A stretch of 64,000 bases of DNA from Anthopleura xanthogrammica (lineage: Eukaryota; Cnidaria; Anthozoa; Actiniaria; Actiniidae), in assembly GCA_964019055.1 (NCBI GenBank), contig OZ025209.1:16828351-16892350 (forward strand). The letters run 5' to 3'. Shown here piece by piece: positions 39,617-59,100 of the stretch. The translations under genes were made by a program, and so were the position numbers. Every line of letters starts with the position of its first letter. The stretch's first letter is position 1. The notes under the pieces were generated by a model. It worked only from the letters and a program-made list of their open reading frames with translations. It ran no database searches and was not told where the DNA came from.

Positions 39617-41366
39617 AGTGTGGCATAACACAAACAAACATTTTTGTCATCAAAATCTGATATCTTTTATTTTTTTTTCACTATTTTAAAATTACACTAA
39701 GCTTTGATAATTTCATTAATGAGAAACTTTGTAATTTCATTCTTTGGATTAATGTAAACTAAAAAATAAATCATGTTTTGTTATTAATTATAAAGTACAA
39801 ACAGCAGCAATACACAAAACTGAAAACTAAATATTATGTAGTCATAACTAGAAAAGAAGAATTCCTTCATCAGCATGTATCATTCTAACGAAGACTGTTA
39901 ACATCTATCTGTATCACAATGCATGATTCAGGGGTGCTAATCATATAAACCAATCCATCTGGTTTGAATAGTAAGCAATTTTTTTAAATTCTAATCAGAA
40001 AAACGTCAGACAAATGGTAAATACGTATACCAGAAGAACTGAAAGAGAGCAGAAAAACTGGATTACCTCATTCCAAAAGACCAAGTTTTCTGGAACTTTC
40101 AGATGTGAATGACACAAAGCATTTGTTTTCCAACTGGAATTTCCATTTTTTCTGGTTAAATGGTAAGCACCCCAGTTAACATGCAGTGGTTAGCAGCCTT
40201 CACTTGCATTTCAATATGGAGGACAAGTACCAAGTACCCCTATGGTTTTATTAAAGGGAATTACTGTTAACTGGACAGTGGATTCTACATGTCCCTTGTC
40301 AAACACCACACGCAAATTAACCATCTAAGCCAACTTAAATACATCAATTTTAAATAAAACAAAAATTGAGGATGAAGACAAAATCAGTTGGTACAGAATC
40401 ATTAGATGTGATTACAATGATTCATTATGATTGTCTAGGCCATACTCACAATAAATCCTAGCGCAAATCATTAACCCTATTTTGTTTTTGGGCTATTACG
40501 AGGGCAATTACATTTTATAAATGGAGATTTTTTGCTGTCACAAAAGGAATATGGGATTTTGGTCTACTGGTAGGTTAGAAGCCCTCGCTTCACAAAGAGT
40601 GGACTATTATGAACATGACCTATTGTCGATATATTAGATGCATTAATGACCATAAGTACTGACAAATATACTGGTAGTAGTTTTACTTTGTACAAAAGAA
40701 TTAAAGCAAGCTACATGTATATTATCAATTCACACAAACCTTGACTTACATACAATTCCTATTTAGTATCTATTTTTTTAATTCTTTCAGACTAGATTGA
40801 TATCAATTTATATAATTATAATTAATAATGTATAAGTCATGGTTTTGTACCTTTATTTTTTTTATGTTTTTATAAATGGTAAAAACCAGAAATCAAAGCA
40901 AAAGAACATAATTATCACAGTATTTTTTCAATGACTTGACACTTTTTGACATTTCATTTCTAGAATGTCAAAAACTATGATTGAAAACTAAGTTTAACTC
41001 TGGTACTTTAAGTCCAAAAAATTGATGTTTGACTTTTTCGGTAAATGTTTAATAGTCAAACGAAGGCCAAATGATTATATTGTATACAGTCATATATACT
41101 TATGTTGTATTCAGAACACATTCCTAGAACTGGACAGCAGCTGTACAAAACTTGCTTCAATTGCCATTCAATTTTCCTAGATTAGATTAGTAAAAAAGAC
41201 TTATCCATTCTTATTGCCCTTCCTTTTCAATGTGGTCAGATCCAATGGTGAATACACTGTTGACATCACACCCTGCAACATCAAAATTAAAAATACTGCA
41301 ATCATTATCATCCAAGGTAATAAAGAATATTAATAAGTATAAATTATAGAGGTGATATTAACCTGT
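39617..41366. other. Convergent intergenic region between SELENOH and ERK
   Basis: Holds the end of the SELENOH 3' UTR (AATAAA near 39765) and, on the other strand, the 3' UTR of the kinase gene. It is AT-rich. No further gene or clear repeat was seen. Confidence 0.5.
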
Positions 41367-47423
<6,057 letters not shown>

Positions 47424-48463
47424 GTTTGTTGGCTCGTTTGACGTACTACATGATAACGAGGTAGGCTTATCTTGGTTGAGGGCGCGGTGTGCAGCACGTA
47501 CACTCCCTGTGCATCATGGGTAAATCACCTCTATAACATGAGGGGAGGGGTGGAGGGTATTTAATAGGCTAATAGATCTTCCACTTTTTTAAAAACGTTA
47601 GACTCCAAATTCTAGCCACCGCTCAACTTTTAATTTATGCATAATAGTCTGCTGTACTTATTTTTCGGAAGATTTCTGGTTACACTATAGGATTTGATAG
47701 GATTTGATCATTTTATTGTATCCAGAATCTCCTAAATAGTTTTTTTGGTTGTTCGTAGTGGACATACGAAATGGTGACTTTTCGGATTCGTGCACATCAC
47801 CCCCCCCCCCTCCCCCCCCTCCCCCCCCCCCTTGGGAAAATCTTGAATACGCCTGAATTATTTGCAATTTTTAAAAAAAACACTAAAGCATTTTTGTCAG
47901 CGGGTTATCAACATCAATTCTGTGACTGCATGAAGAGACTTTATATATTCACTACCGATTATCATTTTACAGTAGATTCACTCATTACTTTCCCAAGAGC
48001 TATCGCTAGTTTAATTGAAAGTTTTACAAAATCCTCTTCAGTTTATCAGTTTAAATGAGTTGATTTACACCTGGGCTGAGTACGTTTTGACTAGATCAGT
48101 TTACTGAGCAACTAGCAGGCTATAGATGGTAATGCGCTTTACTAAGGATATTTATCATCATCAAATCTTTCTGACAATCTAAATCTAAATTTATTAATCT
48201 GTAATGGTTTTCCATCGCTACAGATATAAACTAGTACGTATAGCTGGTTTCAGTTAAAAACGCCATAGAAAACTAGAAAACTTCTATGCAAACAAAAATA
48301 CAAACAAATAAAACAAGCAAGCATAAAAAAACTATGTGAGTTATTAGTTAAATACTGAGTGGTTATGACACAAGACTGTGATCTTGAATCAAGACCGGTG
48401 TGTTAGGTAAATGCTTCAAGTGAGAAAGCTTTCGATTAGCTACGTATGCATATTTGCATTTAT
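47424..48463. other. Intergenic region upstream of ERK
   Basis: Should contain the ERK promoter near 47430-47560. It holds an almost pure poly-C/T tract at 47802-47832. No gene was seen. Confidence 0.5.
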
Positions 48464-48579
48464 TCACTGAGCTGCATCTGGCTGTGGAGGTACTTTCATT
48501 GGAATTTCTTCTGGAGGGTTTTGTGCTTGCTCATAAACTGGAGGAGGAACCTGCCCTGGTTGTACTGGCTGGCCTGCAT

Positions 48580-48700
48580 ATCCAAATTGACCTGCATATC
48601 CAACTTGACCTGCATATCCAGCTTGACCTGCATATCCAACTTGACCTGCATATCCAGCTTGACCTGCATATCCAACTTGACCTGGATAGCCGACTGGAAC
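48580..48700 (-). repeat. In-frame tail repeats of gene A
   Basis: An 18-bp unit encoding GYAGQV or GYAGQA is repeated about six times in the last exon. The repeats explain most of the length difference from gene B. Confidence 0.9.
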
Positions 48701-50255
48701 AGGTGCGCCTCCATAACCTTGACCAGGGTGAGTAGTGACAACCACTCCGGGTTGCTGGACAACCACCATACCTGGTTGTTGTCGCTACAAAATTAAAACT
48801 TTAGTCAATTCTGTTTCCTCGTGAATTCTTAATTTTGAAAGAAAACATTCTATAGACCAGATCTAGATGTTACGTGATTTGATGCGAAAACTCGTGCCGT
48901 ACCGTGTGCATGTAATTTAATTAATTTGTAATTCGGTTAATTGATTGAGAGGCTGAGTTGCCCATAGTGTCAGGTCTACATATCTCCTCCTCTCCTTCCC
49001 CTTCCCAGGCAGATGTAGGACAAACCATTCCTGCTTGTGCATGAGTGGACCAAAAAAATATGAAACGATATAAGTTTAAGGAGAACAAGAACTTACTGGG
49101 CTCGTAGCACAGCAGGTTGCCATGCAACCAATGATGGATCCAGCGAAAACAACAAGCATGCACAACCCGTTAGCAATCATGAGAGTCAAGAAGATAGCCT
49201 CGATGTCTGAGATCCACGAACAGTCCTTGACTGAAACAAATGAAACAGAAAACTGTAATACAAAATACATACAAGATTATTATGACTACTAGATGGAATA
49301 TCAGTAATCATCTCGATCTGAACTGAGCCCATGCCGCAAATAGTACTGATATACTATGGATCAGTGTGCTAGATGACCGAAAATGACCGGATTAAGAATG
49401 CGCGACCAGAATGGGTGTTTCTGGTTAATATGCATGGGCAATCTGGTATATTAAGCTGATTTTGTAAAGTAAAAGCGAAGCAACTACTGAAAGCTGGTCG
49501 ATTGGTTGTTTCCCAGTTCATTTACAAAGATGCTGCTCGGCTACCAGGCGATGATGCAAACTTCATCAATTTTGGGTTTTAGAAACTTAAAGCTTGAGCC
49601 ATCGAACGCATTGAAATAACTATATATTATACGATGCAAGAGGCCTATTGAGCCAGGGATGGAACTACGAACACATAACGCTTATCAGGGCGAAAACTGA
49701 TGCAGTTTGGAACATTGCGCGTCTTTTCATTAGTTGTCTGCTTGATAATAAAAGACGCCACGTTTCCTTGTTCAAGTGAGATAAAGGTACTTACGATCCA
49801 TGGAACCTGTTTGTCCCCACAGTCACATTTGCCATTTTTGATATCGCACTGTGTGGCAATGGCGGCCTTGAGGATCTGCCATATAAGGAAAACCAAAGCA
49901 GCAATGATAGCTTGTACGATGGTACAGATGATGTTGATGATACAGAAAACCAGGAAGAAAACCATCTGAAATAATAGACAGATATGTTGACAGAGTCGTG
50001 CAGACTAGAAAACAGCTAAAGGGTATATCATATCACTGTCAAGCCTCACTTGTATGCGGAAACAACTGGGCAAATGCGCTTCAGTTCAAGCAAATGAACA
50101 TCTTGATTTCAGACAGATTAGGAATGTGTTCAGTAACTCGTAACTACACAACTAAATACTTACAGCCATCTTGTTCAGTTTGACCCATGCAAAAATACCA
50201 AAGACCCCGGTGATGACAAGCTGTTTGTAATAACAAAATAGAAAAGTCAGGTACT

Positions 50256-50398
50256 GGAGCCGGTTGTACGAAGCCTGAATAGCGCTATCCACCTGATAAA
50301 TCCTTATCCAGCAGATAAAACCTATACGATCACGGCTATACACTCGATAACTCTTATCCGGTTGATAACTTTATCCAGGCTTCGTACAACTGGCTCCT
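50256..50398. mobile_element. Foldback MITE in gene A intron
   Basis: GGAGCCGGTTGTACGAAGCC at the left and GGCTTCGTACAACTGGCTCC at the right are inverted with one mismatch; inner TATCC/GGATA pieces continue the hairpin. Confidence 0.75.
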
Positions 50399-50748
50399 GA
50401 AGAATAATAAAGCCACAGCCAGCCCAAGCCGTCTTATTAGTGTTGAGTTGGTCCCATGCAGCCACGGCTTGTCAATGTTCATAAATTTGTATATACGGGG
50501 GAAAAAACTGTACCTAATTAATTGACCTACAGTTCTGATTGTCAGTCAAGATAATGTATCAGTACGAAAATTCGCTGGCGAAATAGTATTTCAACATCTT
50601 TGACTGAATATTAGTCATATCGACTTTTGTCTTCCTTTCGCAAAAACCAGAAGCCAAACATTTAAAGGGTTGCTGCTTATTTTATCTTATTAGTAAGCAA
50701 AAACAACTAATTCAGAGCGAATGATTAATCAAGCGCTTCAGCGAAAAA

Positions 50749-50859
50749 TTAGCCTCCTACGCAGACGCTCTTAGGGTCCTCACGCAATACTCCTCTGGGG
50801 AGAGAAACGTTGCGTGGCGACGTGACGACCCTAAGAACGTCTGCAAAGGTGGCTAGTGA
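50749..50859. mobile_element. Short foldback MITE in gene A intron
   Basis: Left arm includes CGCAGACGCTCTTAGGGTC and right arm GACCCTAAGAACGTCTGC. Almost the whole element is arm, about 110 bp. Confidence 0.65.
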
Positions 50860-51827
50860 AAAACTGACTAGCTTGGAAGTGTATTTTAAAGGTACAAAAA
50901 TTGGGGGGGAAAAGCATAAATGGAATAAGATACTTGAAGATGTAACATTTTTCTTTTCAGTTTTGATGGAGACTTGCTGCGTTACTCTCTTCTGTATTCT
51001 TTTTGCTCATTGGATCAGTGCCATCAGTAGTCTATACTCTATTATACTACTGCAAGCTTATTTATCACAGCAAAAAGCAGGTGATTTGCATAAATATCAT
51101 CAAGCAACCAAAAAGCACTTCATATATATATATTGAAAACATAGTTACAAGGAAAACCTAGTTGAATGATTGAACAGATGTTTTTAGTTCTAGTAATTTT
51201 TGAAGTTGTTAATCAAATAAAGAAAAACAGAACTGAATACTTAAAAGACAAAATGAGAGAACAGGGTAAGATATCTTTGACGATAGTAAGTTATTAATGG
51301 TATAACTCATAAAAATAACGCTTTTCTTTTACCAAAAATGGTTTTGGAATTAAAGGCCATTAAAAGCAAATGTTTTCGTTTAACTTGACCTCAACAAGTT
51401 TTGAAAATTATTTACAAACATTGTTCACTTTTTGATGAAATAATACATATAAACTATCCTTCATATTGTACTGAACAGATTCGAGATAAAATAATTACAT
51501 TGAAGCTTTCTAGTCTCTAAACATTTTGTTTAATAAAAACTCAGTTTAACTAAACAGGTTTTGGTGTGAATGGGGTACTAGCAAAAAGTTCTTATTATTA
51601 GCAAATAAAACTAGTTGAATTCGTTCATGTGGAAAGACTAGGCGCTTGATTCAACCAGTTCCACTAAGTTTCTAACTTACCAATAGACCCAACCAAAGGC
51701 CACTCGCATCACTGCCTCCATAAGATATCCATACAAAACCTACTATCACATCAACCAATGCAAAACACAAGATGATAATACTGATGATACCGGCGGATTT
51801 TCCATGCCCAGCTTCAATCTCTCCCAA

Positions 51828-52867
51828 TTTTCTCTTCTCAATTCAAGTCTTTCAGGCGCCAGGATATAAATTCTATAAGTGTTTAGTTCGAACTTTGATC
51901 GTCTTTATGGTTTGCGCTGGGAATTGACGTCATATTCTATAGCCAATCAAGAATGATTAGGTGTTTATTTGGTACTATAGCAACGGCGTTATTTTGAACA
52001 AACTTCCAGCTAAACGAAAACCGTCACGACTATTCGATCATATCAAGATAGTTAACTGGCAGTCAAATATGAAAATATGGCGTAGGTTTTAATATCCAGG
52101 ATAATACTTTCATTATACTTTTCTTTCAAAACCCATTTGCAACTGGAATTAACTCCCCCGGCACAACTTGAAGCCATCGCGCAATATTAGGAACTGATCG
52201 AAACTGGTGGTGGAAGAGACAGCTGGAAATCCAAATGCGCGCTTTTAGAACTGCCGATCACATTTGACCGGCTTTCAAACGAGATAAAAGTACTACTGAG
52301 CTCTCGTACTTCCTTATCTCATTCTTCAGTTGTATAATCTTAGCCGTCAAGTCATATGAATACTAATTTAACCAGACTCTAACTCTCTTACTTTATTTAG
52401 TAAGACATGCACATTCTAACACACAAAATATCAACCCCCAAACTAACTGGCATGGTATCAAACCGTATAGTATTTCAATCCTAGTGCGTTCGTTATTCAT
52501 TAGTCAATAATGAATACGGTGCAAATTATTACATTTAACCTATACAAAACTAATAAATACGTTAAAGAATGTGACAAAGTCTGTCGGTGCATTTCTATTC
52601 CAGTGATGTAGGATAAATAACAAGACAGCAAGCTCAAGCACACTGAAGAATGAGCCCAGTTCACTCATATCAGGATGGGAATTGCTATCCACACAAAAGA
52701 TATTCGCATGCTAATAAGTATAAAAATCAAAGCCATCATTGTTGATACTAGATAACATGATATGTCTGTGTCGACATGAATACTCATATGTACAACAATT
52801 CTCCTGCTTCTCTTAGTGCAATTGTAATAGCCAAAGTCAAATATGATCATAACTAAAGAGGATGAAA
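51828..52867. other. Region between paralogues A and B
   Basis: Holds the upstream region of gene A and 3' UTR of gene B. No exon or repeat was recognised. Confidence 0.5.
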
Positions 52868-55800
52868 TCACTGTTTGTGTGGCACGTCTGTCATGGGGTA
52901 TTGCCCAGGCTGGTCACCGTATCCTGGAGGAGCCTGTCCATGAGTGGTGGTAACCACAACTCCTGGCTGCTGAACAATTACAACTCCTGTTTGTTGCTGA
53001 AAGGCAAAGCACATTCAGTTAGTTAAAAAAATAAATCATGAGCTCAGCTATTCATGGTGAACTTTTTGATATTAAAATATCCCTGCATAAATACTATAGC
53101 AATGGAAGTGAACAAGAACTTACTGGGCTCTTAGCACAGCAGGTTGCCATACAACCAATGATGGATCCAGCGAAAACAATAATCATGCACAAACCGTTCG
53201 CAAGCATGAGAGTCAAGAAGATAGCCTCGATGTCTGAGATCCACGAACAGTCCTTGACTGAAACAAATGAAACAATAACACTAAAATCATTGCATGTACG
53301 TTGTATTGAATACAATGGGACAAATGAGATATACTTACGCTCCATTGGAACATCTTTGTCCCCACAGTCACATTTGTCATTTTTGATCTCGCAACTTGTG
53401 GCAATGACGGCCTTGAGGATCTGCCATATAAGGAAACCCAAAGCAGCAATGATAGCTTGTACGATGGTACAGATGATGTTGATGATACAGAAAACCAGGA
53501 AGAAAACCATCTGAAATAATAGACAGAAAGTATTTGTAAGCCACTATAATAGCTGAACTGATGCCCCTAGTCATGAGGGACATGAGGGACATGAGGGACA
53601 TGAGGGACATGAGGGACATGAGGGACATGAGGGACATGAGGGACATGAGGGACATGAGGGACATGAGGGACATGAGGGACATGAGGGACATGAGGGACAT
53701 GAGGGACATGAGGGTATTGTAAATGTAATTGAGGAATAGGACTAATCCACATTGCTTTGTTGCATTGAAGATGGCCGAGCTATGAACAATTGAAAATATA
53801 TCTATAAATACAAAGCAAAATGATCAAACTCTCTTCAACAAATGACACACATCATCATCATCAAATTCAGGAAAGGTAAGGTCAGGCAAAACGACCAAGG
53901 GATAGACGCCCAACCAAAAAAAAACTCCGAAACGTAAGTAAAATCCGTCTCCATTAGTATCAAAATTCATTCAAGTATCATTTTCACTTAAATGTTGGAC
54001 TTTTCATTATTAAAATACGGGTCGTTGGGCCCTGTGCCTTGTGTGTGCGTGGGGAGAGGTAGCTAGTCTTTTCTACCGATACTTACGGCTGTTTTATTGA
54101 GTTTGACCCATGCAAATATCCCAAAAATGGCATTGATCAAAAGCTGAAAGATAAAAATCAGTTATTCAGTCAATCAACCATTTACGGTCCCTGAGCTATA
54201 TTGGATGTAGAGGTAACTTAACGTACTCGTTATGTCACAATACTGGCATACTTATACTGCAAATAACTTAGGTAAACCGTTGAAAATCATTTCGCAGCAA
54301 TATTTTAGAAATTAATTAACTGCTTAGGCGAACTAGTTTAGTGTTCCCCGGCTACGTGGGAACAAAAATATAACTGCAAACCACATTTTGAGGAAAAAAG
54401 ATAATCCTTTTTGCCTATTTACCAGTCTACCTTGAAACTTAACCATAACGTTATGCAAGTTAAAGTACACCTAACCCCTGATATAATACTTTCAGTATTC
54501 TACATGAATGGTGGAATTCATGCAGAATTCGTACTTTAAAAGTTTTCAGTTTTCAATCCTGAAATAGTAGTATTTATCATCTCTTTCAGTGGTTAGGGTG
54601 ATTTCAAGAAGCCAGTTAATTTGCCCCAAAGCCCTCCTTGATATGATTGACCAATCAGTAATTTTGCCCTATGTACGATTCAGAATATTAATCATTCCAT
54701 AATAGTTTTAAAAAAATATCGTGCAAGGACGTCATGATGTTCAACAAAAAAAAAAAAAAAAACATGCAGGGCGTGGGACAAAAAAATTAATATCATGCAA
54801 CTAAAATTCCTGCAACTTCCCCCCATCAATTATCTAATGGTTCGTCCCTTATGAGGATCGATCGACTGTTGGGAGCGCACAACAACGAAGCCGATCGACC
54901 AAATACAACCTTACTAGTATATAACAAAACAAAGTTTTCCAAAACTGCATGGATGAAGAATCACGACTGACAAAAAGATTCAAATCAAAATCAAACCAAA
55001 AATTATGTTCTATCGGGATCTTATTATTCTCCTTCACAATGAAACAAAAGCCACAATATATAATACAAGCATCGCACTTGCGCTATCTCCATAGAAACAT
55101 CCTTACAAACAAGTGACAAATAGAGTAACTGACAGATATCTCAACGAGAATTCATCGAAGAAAACTAGCTGTCGCACTTGAATATATACCTAAGGCCTTG
55201 TTTACACTCGGACAAACTACTGAGGTATAAGGGTTACCATACCTTGGTTAACAATTATCGATTTACTCTTCTATCAGGCATGGTTAAGAACAGTAACCGA
55301 CGGTGTGATGATTATTCATGCGTATCTTGCACTTCTTTTCGTGGAATGCGGGTAGTTTTATTTGCATTACAATGATGCATGATAGCGCTCTCTGAACATG
55401 AAAATTAAACTCAGCGCCGTCTCTACTACCTGCATGTTGAATTCCCCAATTTTTTCTCTGATTAGACAACTTCGGTCATTTTAGCATGTGTAAACAGTTA
55501 TTCTTTGAACTATGGTTATGAAAATTAACTTCGACTTTTTAAAACCGTAGTAAAAGTTCAAGTGTAAACACGGCGTAAGTTGAACCGTAAAGGATGAGAA
55601 AATCAAATAAGACAATCAAGCCTTATGATGTATTAACCTATTCAGTAAGCCGAGTATCTTAGCTATCTCCATGGAAACATCATTCCAAACATGTGACAAA
55701 TATAAGTTTATAGTAACTGACTGATATCTCAACGTGAATTCATCAAAGAAAACTAGCTGTTTCGGGACCGCGTTACAGAACTAAAAACACTCTTACTCAA

Positions 55801-56179
55801 TAGGTTTCCTTTCTGACACTAATACATTATAAGGCTTGATTGTCTTATTTGATTTTCTCGTCATTTACGGTCCAGCTTAGGTATATATCGAAGTCCGGCT
55901 ACGGGTCAGCCCCTCCCTTTTAATCAAATAAAACTGACGTGTAAAACGGTTACATATAGTTCTTATCCTAGCCTAAAGTACTCCGCGCTTTATTTACCCG
56001 TATTAGCAAACTAGGTTTTGTTTTCAACTTACCAGAAGACCAACCCAAATCCCGCTTGCATCACTTCCACCGTACGTGACCCATATGATACCAACGATCA
56101 TATCAGCCAACGCAAAAAGTAGGATGAGAATACCGACGATACCAGCAGATTTGCCATGTCCAGCTTCGATCGTTCCCAT
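52868..56179 (-). CDS. Four-transmembrane protein gene B (tandem paralogue, intact)
   Basis: Five exons: 56033-56179, 54087-54143, 53339-53510, 53124-53257, 52868-52996; 639 bases, 212 aa. ATG 56177-56179 begins MGTIEAGHGKSAGI. TM1 in exon 1 (GILILLFALADMIVGIIWV), TM2 in exon 2 (INAIFGIFAWV), TM3 in exon 3 (FFLVFCIINIICTIVQAII), a loop with CEIKNDKCDCGDK, and TM4 in exon 4 (LANGLCMIIVFAGSIIGCM). The last exon is a Gln/Pro/Val/Gly tail (QQPGVVVTT; QPGQYPMTDVPHKQ). Junction phases close (0, 0, 1, 0). It is probably a plasma or vesicle membrane protein with both ends cytosolic (inference). The topology resembles MS4A/MARVEL proteins, but no family motif is decisive. Confidence 0.8.
53575..53712. 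repeat. 9-bp minisatellite (about 15 copies) in gene B intron
   Basis: Perfect (gacatgagg)n array; the 9-bp period gives a spurious repeated Met-Ser-Leu frame. Confidence 0.97.
55192..55578. mobile_element. Foldback element with GGCCTTGTTTACACT ends
   Basis: AAGGCCTTGTTTACACTCGG at the left is matched by AAGTGTAAACACGGC at the right. It lies in gene B's first intron. Confidence 0.55.
55580..55878. repeat. Inverted repeat with a duplicated flank
   Basis: Arms at about 55585-55638 and 55822-55875 are inverted copies (ATCAAATAAGACAATCAAGC and its complement). The enclosed piece near 55660-55760 is a direct copy of 55083-55170 on the far side of the neighbouring MITE. Confidence 0.6.
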
Positions 56180-59100
56180 CTTTTCTTTCTGTCTTTTGAT
56201 TCAAATAGACCTCTTAAAAAGTTTTGCTAGCAGCACTTTAGTTCTCGAAGGATCTGATGTAAATATTTATTGAAATAACTAGTAAGAACAATGCCGGAAG
56301 AACATCGCCATGACAACATATAAATACACTGAAACAACATTACTGCTTTATCCAATAGAAAACAAACAAAAATTATAACAAAGAAATCGAGAACAAAAGA
56401 AAATATCCCCGTAATGAACATATTGATTTTTGTGTTTTTCAACAAGAGAACTAGCAATAAAGATGGGATTATAGTGCTGCCATAGGATATGACAACAAGA
56501 AAATCTGCTTTTCGAAAAAAATCGGGTTTGAGTGTCGCAATGTCAAATAAAAATTTTTTTCATTGACAGGGTCATCTGAAGCTTGAAGCTATTTGAAATG
56601 ATAATTCTATGAAGCAATGGGGTCTCTCTTCTGATGGATAATGGAAACATTAATTATCAATATCAGCTGCCATGAAAAAGGACCCATTGCACAGTTTAAC
56701 AGTTGCTATCATTATTCTGTTAGTTCTTTTTGATACAGATGTAGAATCTTGTCTTACAATGCCATCATACCGACACCGTACACCGGCTTTCATTCACGAT
56801 TCGTAACAACTAAGCTGATTGGTTGAGCAAGATATAATTATGTATATCAAGTTCTGCATTACATTAGTTCTAGTATAATCAGGCCCTGTCAGAATAGATA
56901 ACATTTTTACTTTTCATTTTCACCATCACCATAATGGATATTCAACAAAGAGGCGTTATTGGGTCTTTCTAGTCGTTCTCTCGACAATTGCTTAGTACTC
57001 AATCAAAAGTCAACAATGAACTGTTAATCCCCTCTCCTTCGAATTCTATTACCCATTAAACTATATGGTGTATAACATGCTGTTTACTGGATACAGTACG
57101 TCTCTTATCTGTCTGTTAGCATGCCTGCATGAAAGTTATTTGACATACTTAGAAAAGTTCTTGGAACCATTTGGTGTAGTGGTGGTCATAATGAATAGTA
57201 AACAATAAGTGGTGGTCATTGATCTCTCAGTTTGACGTCATCACCATTATGGATCGAAGACGTTTTGTCTTCTTTTCTTTTCATACTAGCTGTTTTGTTC
57301 CTCCCGAAGTCATTCAAATGGATTAATGTCAGTTACTGACAACATGAATAATAAAGCTTGGTTTTTCACTTGCGACTAAAGACAATACAAGACAACTTAA
57401 ATATAAGTACAAGAAGAAGAAAAATTGCAACTGAGATGGAGCACAGCTACCTAAAATACCTAAAGAATCGGTGTCGGAGTCGGAATCGGAAGCAGTTCTT
57501 GCGCGTGAAATATATTGCAAGTGAAAACCGTTAGCTCGTAGTAAGTGTAAACAAAGCAAAAGGAAACCTTGTATGCCATCTTTTTCTTGTTGGACAGAGC
57601 ATAAGGAGCCCTGCAAGGGACCGGGTCAGTGGAAAATCCAAATTTCCTCAATTGCACCTCAAAACTCATTGCCCAAAGTCAAAACGCTATAGAAAACGGT
57701 CAAAAAAACTAATTTTGCAGTCAATATCTAAATGGGAAAAATGCCCAAATATTCTGTTTGCTTCCCATACGTTCCCTTATATAATTGCTTTTCGCGGGTA
57801 AGGGAAGGACGGTCTGGCTGTACATTAGTTACAGCCGTAAATTAAAGAGTTTATAGAACTATGAGACTGTGCTGATGGGATTTCTAGAAATATTCAGTTG
57901 GACGAGTGCAGGGCATGCACTCTAGTGACATGATTCTCATACCATTGATGAGTGCCGGGAGAACAATTTATCTGGTGCCTGCACGGCGTTTTTAAGAATG
58001 CTATTAGAATAAGAAATGTTATCTTATGTTAGCTGTATATTCAAACTCAACCCAACCAGTCTAGATCTAATAACTCGATGATTATTCTATCTCTTATTCT
58101 ATCGCAAGGCATTTATTACTTGGATGAAAATCGATGAAAATTGGAAATGACTTGAAAGTTGGTTACATAAACTTATCTATATAGCTCCAATAGTAGCCAA
58201 GCAATATATTTTCTTCACAGTCAAAAGTGGTGGATAAGAATTATAATTTTTTTTCAACATCTAAATTGTGAATAAATTACGTCATACATTCAACTTTATC
58301 GTCTTTTTTTTTTTAACCAAATTTTTTCAACTGCATGCAAGTGGCTCCCAGGCTAACATTTTCGCCAGTCTGGTTCCTCAAATGTTTGAATTATTCGGAC
58401 TTTCAAAAAACGGCGCGTTTTCATCCAAGTGCCTCTAACCGTTAGCTGTATTGAAAAAAGGCCCAGAATTTAGTCGCTAGGCGTATTAATAAAATGTGAA
58501 AAAATTAAGCGCTGGCGTAAAAAGTCTAAAAAAAAAAAGATCTCATTTTAAACGGCTGTAGCTTCCGTTATAGACCTCTGTTGGACTAGCCACTTTCGTG
58601 AACGAGTACCAATTCAAAGAATTTTGACCAGATATGGGTTTTCGGAGTTCAAAGCTATTGCAGCCACGCCCTTGTGACGTCACTAAAATTCTTTACCGAG
58701 GATTTTCATTCTCGTCGACGAATTTTTTCCTTACTTCTTCTATGAAATATTTAGTTGTTTATCAAACTGCTGTCTGGATTTTATGTGCATTGGAATTATT
58801 GAAATCATAATTAATAATTCATGTTATATATTGGGTTACCTGTGGAAAAAGGGTAATACCGGAAGTCCCAAGTGAGAGGGGTTTGCAAGGGCTGATGGTA
58901 CTTCCGGTTGTCAGTTTGCTCATTTCATTTCATCAGTTGGCGGGATACAAAATACTGTAGATCGGTACAAGAACAGTGCTAATCTTCTACTTATTCCAAA
59001 GGTATACTATCTATGGATACTTTAAACGTCTTGGATGTATAAGTATTCAAAATACTGCAAACATATCGATATAGACATTATTACCTTGTGAATATTAGCG

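Larger units (their letters stand above)
48464..51827 (-). pseudogene. Four-transmembrane protein gene A (tandem paralogue, apparently damaged)
   Basis: Five exons matching gene B: 51681-51827, 50164-50220, 49795-49965, 49097-49230, 48464-48784. Four hydrophobic segments, one per exon in exons 1-4, surround a Cys-bearing loop (CDIKNGKCDCGDK). The last exon is a cytoplasmic-type tail with in-frame repeats of GYAGQV/GYAGQA and PPPVYEQ, 106 residues long against 42 in gene B. Two lesions: the position of gene B's start ATG is TTG here (51825-51827), with a TGA just upstream in frame; and exon 3 lacks one base before its donor (GTTCCATGG against GTTCCAATGG), shifting exon 4 to an early stop. It may be a pseudogene, use unusual signals, or reflect sequence errors. 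The family is not securely recognised; the layout resembles MS4A or MARVEL-type proteins. Confidence 0.6.

Noticed and set aside
53377..53752. Met-Ser-Leu and Val-Pro-His repeat ORFs
   Set aside because: 9-bp minisatellite in a gene B intron.
57329..57669. Small ORFs upstream of the septin
   Set aside because: No recognisable domain, splice fit or repeat of known kind.
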